A stretch of DNA of 64,000 nucleotides, taken from assembly GCA_003583745.1 (NCBI GenBank), contig QXPY01000004.1:62001-126000 (forward strand). The letters run 5' to 3'. Shown piece by piece: positions 1-10,600 of the stretch (the stretch's first letter is position 1; each line of letters starts with the position of its first letter). Below the pieces are notes generated by a model. That model worked only from the letters and a program-made list of their open reading frames with translations, did no database searches and was not told where the DNA came from. The translations under genes and the position numbers were made by a program. This DNA comes from Rhodocyclales bacterium GT-UBC (GTDB lineage: Bacteria; Pseudomonadota; Gammaproteobacteria; Burkholderiales; Rhodocyclaceae).

Positions 1-1044
1 GACCAGCGAAATGGCTTCGCCGGTGGCGCCGGCCCGGCCGGTACGACCGATGCGGTGGATGTAGTCTTCGGCGACGATGGGCAGGTCGAAATTGACCACC
101 TGCGGCAGGTCGTCGATATCCAGGCCGCGGGCCGCGACATCGGTGGCGACCAGGATCTGCACCTCGCCGGCCTTGAAGCTTTCCAGGGCGCGCAGGCGCG
201 ACGCTTGCGGCTTGTCGCCGTGAATCGCATCGGCCTTGATCTTCTTGGCGAGCAGCGCATCGACCAGCTCGTCGGCACCGCGCTTGGTCTTGACGAAAAC
301 CAGCACCTGCCCCCAGCGGCGATCCTTGAGCATGAACAGGAAAAGCTCGGTCTTGCGCTTCTTGTCCACCGGCACGGCCCATTGCTTGACGCTCTTGACC
401 GTGCTGTTGCGCGGGCTGACCTCGATCGACAGCGGGTCGCGCAGGCGGCCCTTGGCCAGGCTGCGGATTTCATCGGAGAAGGTGGCGGAGAAAAGCAGGG
501 TCTGGCGCTGTTTGGGCAAGGCCGCAAAGACGGTGTCGAGTTCGCGGGCGAAGCCGAGGTCGAGCATGCGGTCGGCTTCGTCGAGGATCAGCGTCTGCAC
601 CTGCTTGAACTTGATGGCATTCTGGCTGAACAGGTCGAGCAGGCGGCCGGGGGTGGCGACCAGCACATCGACGCCACGGCGCAGGCGCATCATCTGCGGA
701 TTGATGCTGACCCCACCGTAGGCCGCATAAGTGCTGACCGGCAGGTGTTCGGCGTACTGACGAAAGCTCGATTGCACCTGCTCGGCCAGTTCTCGGGTCG
801 GTACCAGGACGAGGGCGCGGATGCAGTTGCTGCCGACCTTGTCTTCGCTCTCGGCGAGGCGTTGCAGCAAGGGCAGCGCAAAACCGGCGGTCTTGCCGGT
901 GCCGGTCTGGGCGGCGGCCATCACGTCGCGGCCTGCCAGGACGGCGGGAATAGCCTTGGCCTGAATCGGGGTCGGCGTCTTGTAGCCAAGGCCGTCGAGG
1001 GCCTGAAGGAGCGGGGCGGCAAGGCCGAGGGAGGCGAAGGTCAT
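1..1044 (-). CDS. rhlE: DEAD-box ATP-dependent RNA helicase, RhlE type (3' end cut by window)
   Basis: ATP-dependent RNA helicase that remodels RNA duplexes and RNPs in the cytoplasm. Reading the minus strand from ATG at 1044 gives the DEAD-box motifs in order: a Q-motif region (YKTPTPIQ), motif I AQTGTGKT, Ia PTRELAEQ, TPGR, motif II DEAD, motif III SAT, and motif VI HRIGRTGRAG near the window edge. Its short N-terminus (about 20 residues before the Q motif) fits the RhlE/RhlB group. All 348 codons visible are open and the C-terminal tail, usually basic in RhlE, lies outside the window. RhlE versus another DEAD-box paralogue cannot be settled without that tail. Confidence 0.9.
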   Translation of the reverse strand, partial: MTFASLGLAAPLLQALDGLGYKTPTPIQAKAIPAVLAGRDVMAAAQTGTGKTAGFALPLLQRLAESEDKVGSNCIRALVLVPTRELAEQVQSSFRQYAEHLPVSTYAAYGGVSINPQMMRLRRGVDVLVATPGRLLDLFSQNAIKFKQVQTLILDEADRMLDLGFARELDTVFAALPKQRQTLLFSATFSDEIRSLAKGRLRDPLSIEVSPRNSTVKSVKQWAVPVDKKRKTELFLFMLKDRRWGQVLVFVKTKRGADELVDALLAKKIKADAIHGDKPQASRLRALESFKAGEVQILVATDVAARGLDIDDLPQVVNFDLPIVAEDYIHRIGRTGRAGATGEAISLV

Positions 1045-1139
1045 GGTATCCGGGAGCAAAGGCAAAGGGCGGAGTTTACCCGCTTATCCGGGCCGCCATC
1101 GTCTGCCGCGCTGCGCCAGGCTTCTCGCCGCCTCGGGCT

Positions 1140-2402
1140 TCAGCCGAAACGGCGTGCCGCGTCGACGGCCAGGCCGGCGCCAATGCTGCCGAACAGATCG
1201 CCCTCGACCGCCCGGGCCTTGGGCAGCTGGGCGGCGATGCGCTGGCGCAAGGCCGGGATGCCGCTGGAGCCGCCGGTAAAGAAGATGCTGTCGATGCGTT
1301 CGGCCGCGATGCCGGCTTGCGGCAGCAGGCTGGCCACCGTGGCTTCGACCTTGTCGACCAGTTGCGTGCTGGCCAGCTCGAATTCGAGCCGGCTCAGCGT
1401 ATGCATCTCGCCGGGCGAGAAGGCGTCGAGCGGCAAGGTCGCCTCGGCCTGGTCGGAGAGGGCGATCTTGGCCTGTTCGACCTGATGCGCCAGCCAGTGG
1501 CCGGCCTTGTTCTCGATCAGGGCGAGCAGGCGCTGCAGGCGCTCCGGCTCCAGCGCATCGATGTAGAGCCGTTGCTGCTCGGCCCATACCTGGCGGGTGT
1601 AGGCGAAATTGATGGTGTGCCAGGTGGCCAGATTGAAATAGAGACTGGCCGGCATCTCGCGGCCGTTCTTCAGCGTGCTGCGGTAGCCGAGCAAGGGCAT
1701 GACGCTGGCCAGGCTGAGCTGGCGGTCGAAATCGGTGCCGCCGATATGCACCCCGCCATTGGCCAGCACGTCGGCCCGGCGGTCCGCCGCGCGGGCTCGT
1801 TCTGGCGACAGGCGGACGATCGAGAAATCGGAAGTGCCGCCGCCGATGTCGGCGATCAGCACGATCTCTTCGCGCTGCAGCGTGGTTTCGTAATGGTAGG
1901 CGGCGGCAATCGGTTCGAACTGGAAGCTGATGTCGCGAAAGCCGACGCTGCGGGCGATCTCGCCCAAGGTATCTTCCGCGACCTGGTCGGCGGCGGCGTT
2001 GTCATCGACGAAGAAGACCGGCCGGCCAAAGACGGCTTGCTCGAAAGGCCGCCCGGCCTGGCCTTCGGCCCGGCTTTTCAGCGTGCCGATGAATTCGGTG
2101 AGCAGTTCGCGGAAGACCACGGCCCGCCCGTTCACCTCGGTACGGCCATCGATCAGGCTGCTGCCGAGCAGGCTTTTCAAGGAGCGCATCAGCCGGCCTT
2201 CGTAGCCGTCGAGGTATTCGCCGAGGCCGGCCCGGCCGAAACTGATGCTGTCTTCTTCGGCGTTGAAGAAAACCACCGAGGGCAGCGTGAGCTTGCCGTC
2301 TTCCAGCGCCAGCAGCGTCGGCTGGCCGGGGTTGAGCCAGCCTACCGTGGAGTTGGAGGTGCCGAAGTCGATGCCGCAGGCGCGGGCAGGGGAAGCGTGC
2401 AT
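1140..2402 (-). CDS. yegD: Hsp70-family chaperone-like ATPase (YegD type)
   Basis: Actin-like Hsp70 ATPase of 420 residues. The phosphate-1 loop GIDFGTSNS is near residue 10, the phosphate-2 motif IADIGGGTSDFSIV near residue 185, and the adenosine motif FFTGGSSGIPALRQ near residue 385. DnaK is about 640 residues. Here the protein ends after the nucleotide-binding domain, so the substrate-binding and lid domains are absent, as is usual for YegD. Client and partner are unknown; a co-chaperone role is only inferred. It stands alone between the SIMPL gene and rhlE, all on the minus strand. Confidence 0.85.
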   Translation of the reverse strand: MHASPARACGIDFGTSNSTVGWLNPGQPTLLALEDGKLTLPSVVFFNAEEDSISFGRAGLGEYLDGYEGRLMRSLKSLLGSSLIDGRTEVNGRAVVFRELLTEFIGTLKSRAEGQAGRPFEQAVFGRPVFFVDDNAAADQVAEDTLGEIARSVGFRDISFQFEPIAAAYHYETTLQREEIVLIADIGGGTSDFSIVRLSPERARAADRRADVLANGGVHIGGTDFDRQLSLASVMPLLGYRSTLKNGREMPASLYFNLATWHTINFAYTRQVWAEQQRLYIDALEPERLQRLLALIENKAGHWLAHQVEQAKIALSDQAEATLPLDAFSPGEMHTLSRLEFELASTQLVDKVEATVASLLPQAGIAAERIDSIFFTGGSSGIPALRQRIAAQLPKARAVEGDLFGSIGAGLAVDAARRFG

Positions 2403-2477
2403 GAAGGGAGCGGGGAGTGAGGCGGACTTGCGCGGGGGGCGCGCATGCTACGCGGGGCGTCGGGCAAAGTCCACCGC

Positions 2478-3158
2478 CTAGTCGGCCAGTTCGATTTCGC
2501 CGCTGACCGTGGCCGAAATCTGGCTTTCCCCGCCCTCCAGCGGCACGGCGGCGACATCGGCCGCCATTTCGGTCCGCGCCGCGCGCAGCATGGGCATCGG
2601 CATCACGGCGCCGTTTTGCTGGATGTTCAGCTTCTTGATCTTGTAGCTCTTGTCGAGTGTCCGTCCGACGATCGCGGCCCGGCTTTCAAAAGCGCGGATG
2701 GCATCCTGCAGGACGGCTTCCTCGGCCTGCTTGCGGGTGTCCGGCGAGGGCAACTGGGTGACGTTGCCGATCGCCAGCTTCATCTGCTGCAAGCGCGCCA
2801 GCAGGTCGGCGATGGCGGCGCCATCCTTCGACTCCAGCTGCAGTTCGGCGCGCATCCGCCAGCCGTCGATCTTGCGTGTGTTGGCATAGATCGGCGAGGT
2901 GTGCTGGCTGCCGGTCTTGACGCTGACGCCGGGCTTGGCCTTGATCACCCGCAGGGCCTCGTTGAGATCCTGGTTGACCTTGCGTGCCACATCGGCCGGA
3001 TCAGCCGCATTGGCTTCGGCAAACATCGTGGCGCGGATCAGGTCGTTGGCAGCCGGGCGGCTGGCCTCGGCCGAGAGTTCGACCAGCGTGCCGGCCTGCG
3101 CCGTGGACAAGCCAAGGGCAAGCAGCAGAGGCAGGGCGGGGCGGGTTTGGAACGCCAT
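2478..3158 (-). CDS. SIMPL-domain (DUF541) periplasmic protein
   Basis: Exported protein with a SIMPL/DUF541 domain. I chose ATG 3158 over the upstream ATG at 3179 because a GGAGA sits just before it and the protein then starts directly with a signal peptide (basic start, Leu-rich core, STAQA cleavage region). The mature part keeps the family pattern: a strand LVELSAEASR, long helices, and a C-terminal repeat of the fold. The SIMPL family includes BP26 of Brucella and oxidative-stress proteins; the biochemical role is unknown. Neighbours give no functional hint. Confidence 0.8.
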   Translation of the reverse strand: MAFQTRPALPLLLALGLSTAQAGTLVELSAEASRPAANDLIRATMFAEANAADPADVARKVNQDLNEALRVIKAKPGVSVKTGSQHTSPIYANTRKIDGWRMRAELQLESKDGAAIADLLARLQQMKLAIGNVTQLPSPDTRKQAEEAVLQDAIRAFESRAAIVGRTLDKSYKIKKLNIQQNGAVMPMPMLRAARTEMAADVAAVPLEGGESQISATVSGEIELAD

Positions 3159-3304
3159 GGGGAGATTCTCCGGTAGCAAAAGACAGGGCCGGTCATTATG
3201 CGCCCGGCAAGCGTGCGTGCGTAGCGAGGGAGTCGGGTTTCACGGGCGCGACGTCATCCGGATGGGCCGGCTGGAGCAATCCGTCGCGGTGATAAGATCG
3301 GAGC

Positions 3305-3805
3305 ATGAACTCACTCGAAAATCTCGCCGAGCAACTCGGCAACAGCCTGCTCGCCCGCGGTGAATTGCTGACTGCCGCCGAGTCCTGCACCGGTGGCTGG
3401 CTGGCCCAGTCGGTCACTGCCATCGCCGGCAGTTCGGCCTGGTTCGACCGCGGTTTCGTAACCTATTCGAATGCCGCCAAGATGGACATGCTGGGCGTAC
3501 CGGAAACGACGCTGGCACGCCACGGTGCGGTTTCGGAACCGACGGCGCGCGCCATGGCCCAGGGCGCATTGGCGCACAGCCTGGCTGACTGGAGCGTGGC
3601 CATCACCGGGGTGGCGGGGCCAAGCGGCGGTTCGCCGGAAAAGCCGGTGGGGACGGTATGCTTTGCCTGGGCACAAAAAGACGCTGCTTGCGAGGCGCAG
3701 ACCTGCCACTTCTCCGGCGATCGGGCGGCGGTGCGCGAGCAATCGGTCGCCCACGCCTTGCAAGGTTTGCTCGCCCGCCTGGAGGATAGCCGGCTACAGG
3801 CCTGA
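3305..3805 (+). CDS. pncC: Nicotinamide-nucleotide amidohydrolase (CinA C-terminal domain)
   Basis: Predicted to hydrolyse nicotinamide mononucleotide to nicotinic acid mononucleotide and ammonia in pyridine-nucleotide salvage. The 166-residue protein is the stand-alone CinA C-terminal domain: AAESCTGGWLAQSVTAIAGSS near residue 20, YSNAAK near 55, and TGVAGPSGGSPEKPVGTV near 100. The N-terminal MoCF-like domain of full CinA is absent, which is normal for proteobacterial PncC. It stands between the SIMPL gene (divergent) and the FIST gene downstream. Confidence 0.92.
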   Translation: MNSLENLAEQLGNSLLARGELLTAAESCTGGWLAQSVTAIAGSSAWFDRGFVTYSNAAKMDMLGVPETTLARHGAVSEPTARAMAQGALAHSLADWSVAITGVAGPSGGSPEKPVGTVCFAWAQKDAACEAQTCHFSGDRAAVREQSVAHALQGLLARLEDSRLQA

Positions 3806-3883
3806 TTTCTCCAGACAACCTAGTGAACGGCCTAGGGCTGTGCGGCGAAAAGTGAAGGACTACAATCGCGGCAGGGAGAGAAC

Positions 3884-5020
3884 ATGCGTCACATCAAGCT
3901 CGATGCGTCATCGATTGCGCATCACGTGAAGGACCTTTCGGCCACCGCTGCCGGTTTGCTGGCCTTGCTGCCCGAGTCCGAGAAAGAGCAGTTGCCGCTT
4001 CTGCAGTCGGCTTGCCGGGAGCACGGTTTGCGTCTGGTCGGCGCCATTTTCCCGGCTTTGGTGGTGGATCAGGCTTTCGTCACCGAGGGTGCCTGGCTGA
4101 TGTCTTTCGAGACCATGCCGGCGCGTTTTGCCCTGGCCAACCTGCCGGCGGATGCGCTGCAGGCGGCCGCGCAGATTGCCAGTCTGGCGCGCCAGGGGCT
4201 GAATGTGCCGCGAGCGGGGGGAGCGAAGCCGACGCTGTTCATGCTGTTCGACAGCATGGTTCCGAACATCGCCAGCATTCTCGATGGCCTCTATCTCGAT
4301 CTGTCGAACCGGGTCGATTACGCCGGCGTCAATGCCGGCAGCGAGACATTCCAGCCCATGCCCTGCCTGTTCGACGAAAATGCGTCGTTCGGCAACGGCG
4401 TGCTCGGCCTGCTCCTGCCTGGTCATACCGCCGCCGTGCTCGAGCATGGCTTCGTGCGGCCCGAGCGGGCAATGTGCGCTTCTTCGACCGAGGGCAACCG
4501 GATTGCCAGCATCGACTGGCAGCCTGCATTTGCGGTTTACCAGCAGGTGATCAAGGCGGAATACGGAATCGAGCTGACGCCGGAAAATTTCTATCAGCAC
4601 GCCGTTCATTTTCCTTTCGGCATCCAGCAAGCGAATGGGGATGTCGCCGTGCGCATCCCGGTTGCTCTGGCCGAAGATGGTTCGCTGTATTGCGTTGGCG
4701 AGATTCCGGAAAATGCCATGCTGGTTCTGCTCAAGGCACCGGCACTCGGGGAAAGCGATTGCATCGCTCACCTGGCCGCCAAGCTGGTAGCGGAGAACGG
4801 AGCGCAACAAGGCGGTGAACTGCTGACCTTCTATTGCGCCGGCCGCCGCATGCACCTCGGGGCGGATGCCGAGCAGGAACTGCTTGCCCTGCATGCCGCG
4901 ACCGGCGTCGCCCGGATGGCCGGGGCGCTGTCCCTGGGTGAAATCGGCAGTACGCGACGCTGGGGATATCCGATCTTCCATAACGCCACCCTGGTGTGCG
5001 CCCCCTGGCAAGCCAAATGA
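3884..5020 (+). CDS. FIST-domain sensory protein
   Basis: A 378-residue soluble protein with a FIST_N region (about residues 30-220; VGAIFPALVVDQ, TLFMLFDSM, YAGVNAGSETF) and a FIST_C region (about 225-365; ending in GALSLGEIGST and FHNATLVCA). FIST domains are predicted ligand-binding signal-input modules, often for small molecules such as amino acids; the ligand here is unknown. Its stop overlaps the start of the next gene (ATGA at 5017-5020), a hybrid histidine kinase that itself has GAF and PAS but no periplasmic sensor. Translational coupling suggests FIST feeds that kinase. No membrane segment or signal peptide is visible. Confidence 0.85.
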   Translation: MRHIKLDASSIAHHVKDLSATAAGLLALLPESEKEQLPLLQSACREHGLRLVGAIFPALVVDQAFVTEGAWLMSFETMPARFALANLPADALQAAAQIASLARQGLNVPRAGGAKPTLFMLFDSMVPNIASILDGLYLDLSNRVDYAGVNAGSETFQPMPCLFDENASFGNGVLGLLLPGHTAAVLEHGFVRPERAMCASSTEGNRIASIDWQPAFAVYQQVIKAEYGIELTPENFYQHAVHFPFGIQQANGDVAVRIPVALAEDGSLYCVGEIPENAMLVLLKAPALGESDCIAHLAAKLVAENGAQQGGELLTFYCAGRRMHLGADAEQELLALHAATGVARMAGALSLGEIGSTRRWGYPIFHNATLVCAPWQAK

Positions 5021-7584
5021 ACCGCGAACAGATTCTGGGGGTATTGCACGACCTGTCGCTGACCATCGGCGGCGAAGTCAGTCTCGATCGCTTGTTGCAG
5101 AAGACCTTGCAGCGCCTGTTGTTCCACACCGGCTTTCCGGCCGGCGTGGTCCTGGTCGACAAGCGGGATTCGGAATTCGGCCCGAGTGCCGAGCTGGCCG
5201 CGGCGGTCGGCGATTACCGTCTGGCCGAATGCCGGTCGACGCGACTTTCCCTGCCTGTTGAATTGCTTTCCGGCAAGGTTGAGCTGCTGGCCGACCCGCT
5301 GCTGCTCGGCCGTTTGTCACTCGATCAAACCTACTCGCACTGCTTGCGCCTGCCGGTCGACCAGCAGTGCGTGATCCTGCTGCTTTCGCCGCTGGCGCCG
5401 GCTACCGAATTGCCGCTGACCCAGATATTCCAGCCCGTGCTGGCCAACCTGGCGAAGGCGATCGTTCTCTGCCGCAACAATGAGGCGCTGACCGCCCGTC
5501 TGGCGGCTGATCGCGACGATGCACGGGCCGAACTCGCCGTGACGCTGGCGCAGAGCGAGCGCGAACGGGCGTTCCTGGACTGCCTGTATGACGCGATTCC
5601 CGACCTTGTCTGGGTCAAGGACATGAATGGTGTTTACCTTTCGTGCAATCCCAGCTTTTGCCGACTCTACAACGCCAGCGAACATGCCATTGTCGGTCGT
5701 CGCGACGAAGACTTCGTCAGCCCGGAGCTGGCCGGGTTTTTCCGCCGCAACGACCAGATGGCGGTGGCCGCTGGCGGACCGACACTCAACGAGGAATGGC
5801 TGACCTTTGCCGATAACGGCTATCGCGGCCTGTTCGAAACCATCAAGACGCCGATGCGGGATCGTGACGGCCACCTCATCGGCGTACTCGGGATTTCGCG
5901 CGAAATTACCGAGCGGCGGCGCATCGAAGAGGCCCTGCGCGCCAGCGAGGCCGAACTGGCCATCCACCGGCAAAATCTGGAAGCCCTGGTGGCCGAGCGT
6001 ACCCGGGCGCTGGCCGAAGCGAACATGCGCCTGGCGCAGACGCAGTTCGCGATGGACAGGGTAGGCATCGGCATCCACTGGGTCGATTGCGACAGCGGTC
6101 GTTTCGTCTACGTGAATCATGCGGCGGCAGCGATGCTGGGCTACCGTCCCGATGAAATGCTTGAAATGAGCGTGCCGGATATCGATCCAGCTTTTCCGTC
6201 GGGCGATTTTGTGGCGCGCACGCATGATTTCCGGGAACAGAAGCAGGTCTGTTTCGATACCGTTAACCGGCGTCGCGACGGCAGCGAGATTCCGGTCAAC
6301 GTCACGCTGTACTACCGTCCGGCGGGCTCGGCCGAACCGGCGCGTTTCATTACCTTTGTTCGTGACATCAGCGACAGCAAGCGAGTCGAGCAGCAATTGC
6401 GCGAGGCCAAGGATATGGCCGAGTCGGCGACGCGCGCCAAGAGCGATTTCCTGGCCAACATGAGCCATGAGATCCGGACCCCCATGAATGCGATCATTGG
6501 TAGCACTCACCTGATGCGGCGTGGCGGTCTGAGCGAAATGCAGTCAGTGCAGGTTCAGCGCATCGAAAAGGCCGGCCAGCATTTGCTGTGCGTCATCAAC
6601 GATATCCTCGACCTCTCGAAGATCGAGGCCGGTAAATTCGAACTCGACAGCGAGGTGGTGGCGCCGGCGAGCATTCTTGCCGAGGTCGCCGCCATGCTTG
6701 GCGAGCGTGCCCAGGACAAGGGGCTGGTCCTGAATGTCGAGGCGGCCGACCTCCCGGCCAGTTTGCAGGGCGATGCGACGCGCTTGAAGCAGGCCTTGCT
6801 CAACTACGCCAATAACGCCATCAAGTTTACCAGCCAGGGGGCGGTGACCTTGCGCGCTCGCGTGCTGGACGAGGATGCCGACGGCGTCCTCCTGCGCTTC
6901 GAGGTTCAGGATACCGGGATCGGCATCGAGCCGGCCGTGCTGGAACGCCTGTTCAAGCCGTTCGAGCAGGCGGATGCCTCGACCACCCGACAATACGGTG
7001 GGACCGGCCTTGGCCTGGCGATTTCCCGGCATCTCGCCGAACTGATGGGCGGTCAGGCGGGAGCGGTCAGTCAGCCGGGGCAGGGAAGCACGTTCTGGCT
7101 GACGGCACGTTTGCAACGTCCGGCGATGCCGGTTGCTGCATCGCGACAACTCGACATCTCGGGGAACGCAGAGGAGGCGCTGTTTCGCGAATTTGCCGGC
7201 AGCCGGGTCCTGGTTGTCGAGGATGAACCGGTCAACCGGGATGTGGCCGCGATGCTGCTCGAGGATGTCGGTCTGCGCGTCGAACTCGCAGTCGATGGCT
7301 GCGAAGCCGTGGAAAGACTGGCTGCGGAGGAGTACGCCTTGATCCTGATGGACATGCAGATGCCGAGGCTGGATGGTGTCGAAGCGACACGGCAGATTCG
7401 CCGTTTGCCGAACGGTCGCAGCCTGCCTATCCTGGCTTTGACGGCCAATGTCTTTGCCGAGGACCGGGAGCGCTGTCTGGCTGCCGGGATGAACGATTTT
7501 GTCAGCAAACCGGTCGATCCCGACCAGTTGTACATCACCCTGCTCAGCTGGTTTCGACTAAGCCAAGCCGCACAGCCTGCCTGA
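5017..7584 (+). CDS. Hybrid sensor histidine kinase (GAF-PAS-PAS-HisKA-HATPase-REC)
   Basis: Cytoplasmic hybrid kinase of 855 residues when started at ATG 5017, which overlaps the FIST stop by four bases; an ATG seven codons upstream is in frame but less likely. Order: GAF-like region (about 10-150), coiled coil, PAS (about 185-300), second PAS (about 345-455), HisKA with phospho-acceptor His484 in [13 protein letters not shown], HATPase with GTGLGLAIS, and a receiver with VVEDEP and phospho-Asp779 in LILMDMQMP. There is no transmembrane helix, so input is cytosolic and probably comes from the FIST partner. No phosphotransfer protein or output regulator lies nearby. It is a paralogue of the kinase at 34847-37438. 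Confidence 0.9.
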   Translation: MNREQILGVLHDLSLTIGGEVSLDRLLQKTLQRLLFHTGFPAGVVLVDKRDSEFGPSAELAAAVGDYRLAECRSTRLSLPVELLSGKVELLADPLLLGRLSLDQTYSHCLRLPVDQQCVILLLSPLAPATELPLTQIFQPVLANLAKAIVLCRNNEALTARLAADRDDARAELAVTLAQSERERAFLDCLYDAIPDLVWVKDMNGVYLSCNPSFCRLYNASEHAIVGRRDEDFVSPELAGFFRRNDQMAVAAGGPTLNEEWLTFADNGYRGLFETIKTPMRDRDGHLIGVLGISREITERRRIEEALRASEAELAIHRQNLEALVAERTRALAEANMRLAQTQFAMDRVGIGIHWVDCDSGRFVYVNHAAAAMLGYRPDEMLEMSVPDIDPAFPSGDFVARTHDFREQKQVCFDTVNRRRDGSEIPVNVTLYYRPAGSAEPARFITFVRDISDSKRVEQQLREAKDMAESATRAKSDFLANMSHEIRTPMNAIIGSTHLMRRGGLSEMQSVQVQRIEKAGQHLLCVINDILDLSKIEAGKFELDSEVVAPASILAEVAAMLGERAQDKGLVLNVEAADLPASLQGDATRLKQALLNYANNAIKFTSQGAVTLRARVLDEDADGVLLRFEVQDTGIGIEPAVLERLFKPFEQADASTTRQYGGTGLGLAISRHLAELMGGQAGAVSQPGQGSTFWLTARLQRPAMPVAASRQLDISGNAEEALFREFAGSRVLVVEDEPVNRDVAAMLLEDVGLRVELAVDGCEAVERLAAEEYALILMDMQMPRLDGVEATRQIRRLPNGRSLPILALTANVFAEDRERCLAAGMNDFVSKPVDPDQLYITLLSWFRLSQAAQPA

Positions 7585-7632
7585 GCGGTGCCAGGCTGCG
7601 AGCGCTAGCAGGCATCGGCGACGCAATGCTGC

Positions 7633-10600
7633 TCAGGCCGGGAGCGGTTCGAACAGGGCGGCGAGGTCGTCGGTGCCGAACTTGATATCGACCCGGTGGT
7701 CGTCGGACAGAATGCCGGCGGCCAGCTCGGCCTTGCGCTCCTGCAGGGCGAGAATCTTTTCCTCGATGCTGCCGCCGACGATCAGCTTGTAGACGAAGAC
7801 CGGCTTGTCCTGGCCGAGGCGGTGGGCGCGGTCGGTGGCCTGGTTTTCGACTGCCGGATTCCACCACGGGTCGTAGTGGATGACGGTATCGGCGGCAGTC
7901 AGGTTGAGGCCGACGCCGCCTGCCTTCAGGCTGATCAGGAAGACCGGTACTTCGCCCTCCTGGAAACGACGGATCGGCATCTCCCTATCCTCGGTGCTGC
8001 CAGTGAGCAGGGCGTAGGGAATGCCGATCTGGTTCAGTTCGTTTTCGATCAGCGCCAACATGCTGGTGAATTGCGAGAAGACGAGAATCTTGCGCCCTTC
8101 GTCGACCAGCTCGGGCAGCATTGCCATCAGGAGGTCGAGCTTGGCCCTTTCCTTGACCTTCTTGGCGGCATTCGACTTGACCAGGCGCGGGTCGCAGCAG
8201 ACCTGGCGCAGCTTGAGCAAGGCGTCGAGGATGACGATCTGGCTGCGCGCAAAACCACGGTTGGCGATTTCGTCGCGAATCTTGGCATCCATCGCGGCGC
8301 GAACGGTTTCGTAGAGGTCGCGCTGGCTGCCTTCAAGCTCGACCGAGCGGACGATGACGGTCTTCGGCGGCAGTTCGCGGGCAACATCCTCTTTCTTGCG
8401 GCGCAGGATAAACGGCCGGATGCGGCGGGCCAACAGGCTGCGCCGTTGCTCGTCGCCGACCTTCTCGATCGGGGTTCGCCAGTGTTTGGTGAATTGCTTG
8501 CTGGTGCCGAGGAAGCCGGGGAGCAAGAAGTCGAACTGGCTCCACAGTTCGCCGAGGTGGTTTTCGAGCGGCGTGCCGGTCAGGCACAGGCGGTGCCGCG
8601 CATCGATCTTGCGCACCGCTTCGGCGCTCTGGCTCTGGGCGTTCTTGACCGTCTGCGCTTCGTCGAGAATGAGCAAATGGTAGCTGTATTGCATCAGGAT
8701 GTCGGCGTCGCGCCAGAGCAGCGGATAGGTGGTCAGTACGACATCGTGCTCGGCAATCTCGGCGAAGCGGCTCTTGCGCTCCGGGCCGTGCAGCGACAGC
8801 ACTTTGAGGGCCGGGGCGAAGCGGGCGGCTTCGCTCTTCCAGTTGAAGATCAGCGAAGTCGGCAAGACGATCAGGGCCGGCTTGTCGAGACGGCCGCCTT
8901 CCTTTTCGAGCAACAGGTGGGCCAGGGTCTGGGCGGTTTTGCCGAGACCCATGTCATCGGCCAGGATGCCGGACAGATCTTGCTCGCGCAGGAATTGCAG
9001 CCAGGCCAGGCCTTCCTTTTGGTAAGGGCGCAGTTCCAGGCCGAGTCCGGCTGGCGGTTCGATATCGACGATGCCTTGGGCGGCGCGCAGTTTGTCGGCC
9101 AGGGCCAGGACGTCGCTCTGGCCGCGGAACTGCCAGCGGCTGGTGTCGTTGAGTTCGCTCAGGCGCGGTGCGTCGAAGCGCGACAGGCGCAGCGTCTCGC
9201 CGCCGGTGAAGCCGTCGAAGAGATCGATCAGCGTCGCCGCCAGCGGTTTGATGCGGCCGGCCGGGACGCGCAGTCGCTTGCCGCTCGGGGTGTGCAGTTC
9301 GACCGGTTCGTCGTCGGGAATGAAGGCCAGTTGAAGCGTTTCCAGCCAGCGGGCGTCGCGCCGGAAAAGGGCGGCGAGGAGCGGGGCGAGCGGCAGGCGC
9401 TGGCCTTCGACGATGATGCCCATGTCGAGATTGAACCAGCCGCCTTCCGATTCGATCAGGTCGGCTTCCCAGCCCTCGACGTCGAGGACGTGGTGGCGGA
9501 AATCCTCGGGGAACTCGATCTGCCAGCCGGCCTGTTTGAGCTTTTCGCGGCCCTCGCTCATGAAGGCCGTCCAGTCGCGGTCGCTAGCCAGGCCATAGAC
9601 GCCTTCCGGCGGGCTGCCAAAGGTGTACAGGGTGTGGCCGGGAATCTTCTCCAGGCCGCTGCCGGCGAGTGCGGCCAGGGCTTTGGCTTCGGCTTCGGGG
9701 CGGCGCTTCAGGCGGACCGTCTCGCCTTCGGGCAGGGTGATGAATTCCTGTGTTTCGTCGGCCCGGATATCGGCATCGGCATATCGGAAAATGACCCGGG
9801 CGACGTCGAAGGGGCCGCCGCTGAAACTCTGCGGGTAGCCCCGCCAGGCGCGATAGCCATGGGTATGGATGGTGTCGAGCTGGAGGATGGCCTGCAGCGG
9901 GGCATCGATCAGGCGCAGGCGGGCGCTGGCGTCCTCGGCTGGCGGTGGCAGGTCGGGCGCCAGTTCGGACAGGGCGTCGGCGACCAGGGCCGCTTCCTTG
10001 GCGGAGAGCGGCGGCAAGGTGAACAGCTTGCTCAGCACGGCCGGGTTGCCGCTGATTTCGAGTGGCCCGATTTCGCCGCCGTTGGCGTCGAGATACCAGG
10101 GCGGATCGACCGTGACCACCATGTCGGCGGCGGGCTCCGGTTTCAGGTAGGGGCGCTGCAGGCCCATTGCATCGACTTGCCAGCCTATGCTGGCCGGTCG
10201 GCAGGGGCCGGCGTGCAGCGGCAGGCCGAGATCGTCTTCCGGGTAGAGGCGATGGCTGGCCGCCATGCGTTGCAGGACCTCGGCGCCATGCTTCGGCCCC
10301 AGGCCGAAGGCGCGCAGGCCGCTTTCGTGGCCGCGATCGGCCCAGATCAGGCGCAGGATGCCGAGGTCTTCCTCATTGACGAACTGCGGCGGGGTGATCA
10401 GGGCACGATCGACCTTCCACCACTCTTCGGCGCTTTCCGGATATTTGCCCTTGCGGATTTCGATGCCGAAGTGACGGCGGTCCGTCGTCCATTTCAGGAT
10501 GTAGAACAATTGCTGGCGGGCGCCGCTTGGTCTGGCCTTCTTCTTGGCGACGGCCACCGAGGCGCGGCGCAGATCCTCAACCCAGGAGAGCACGCCGGTG

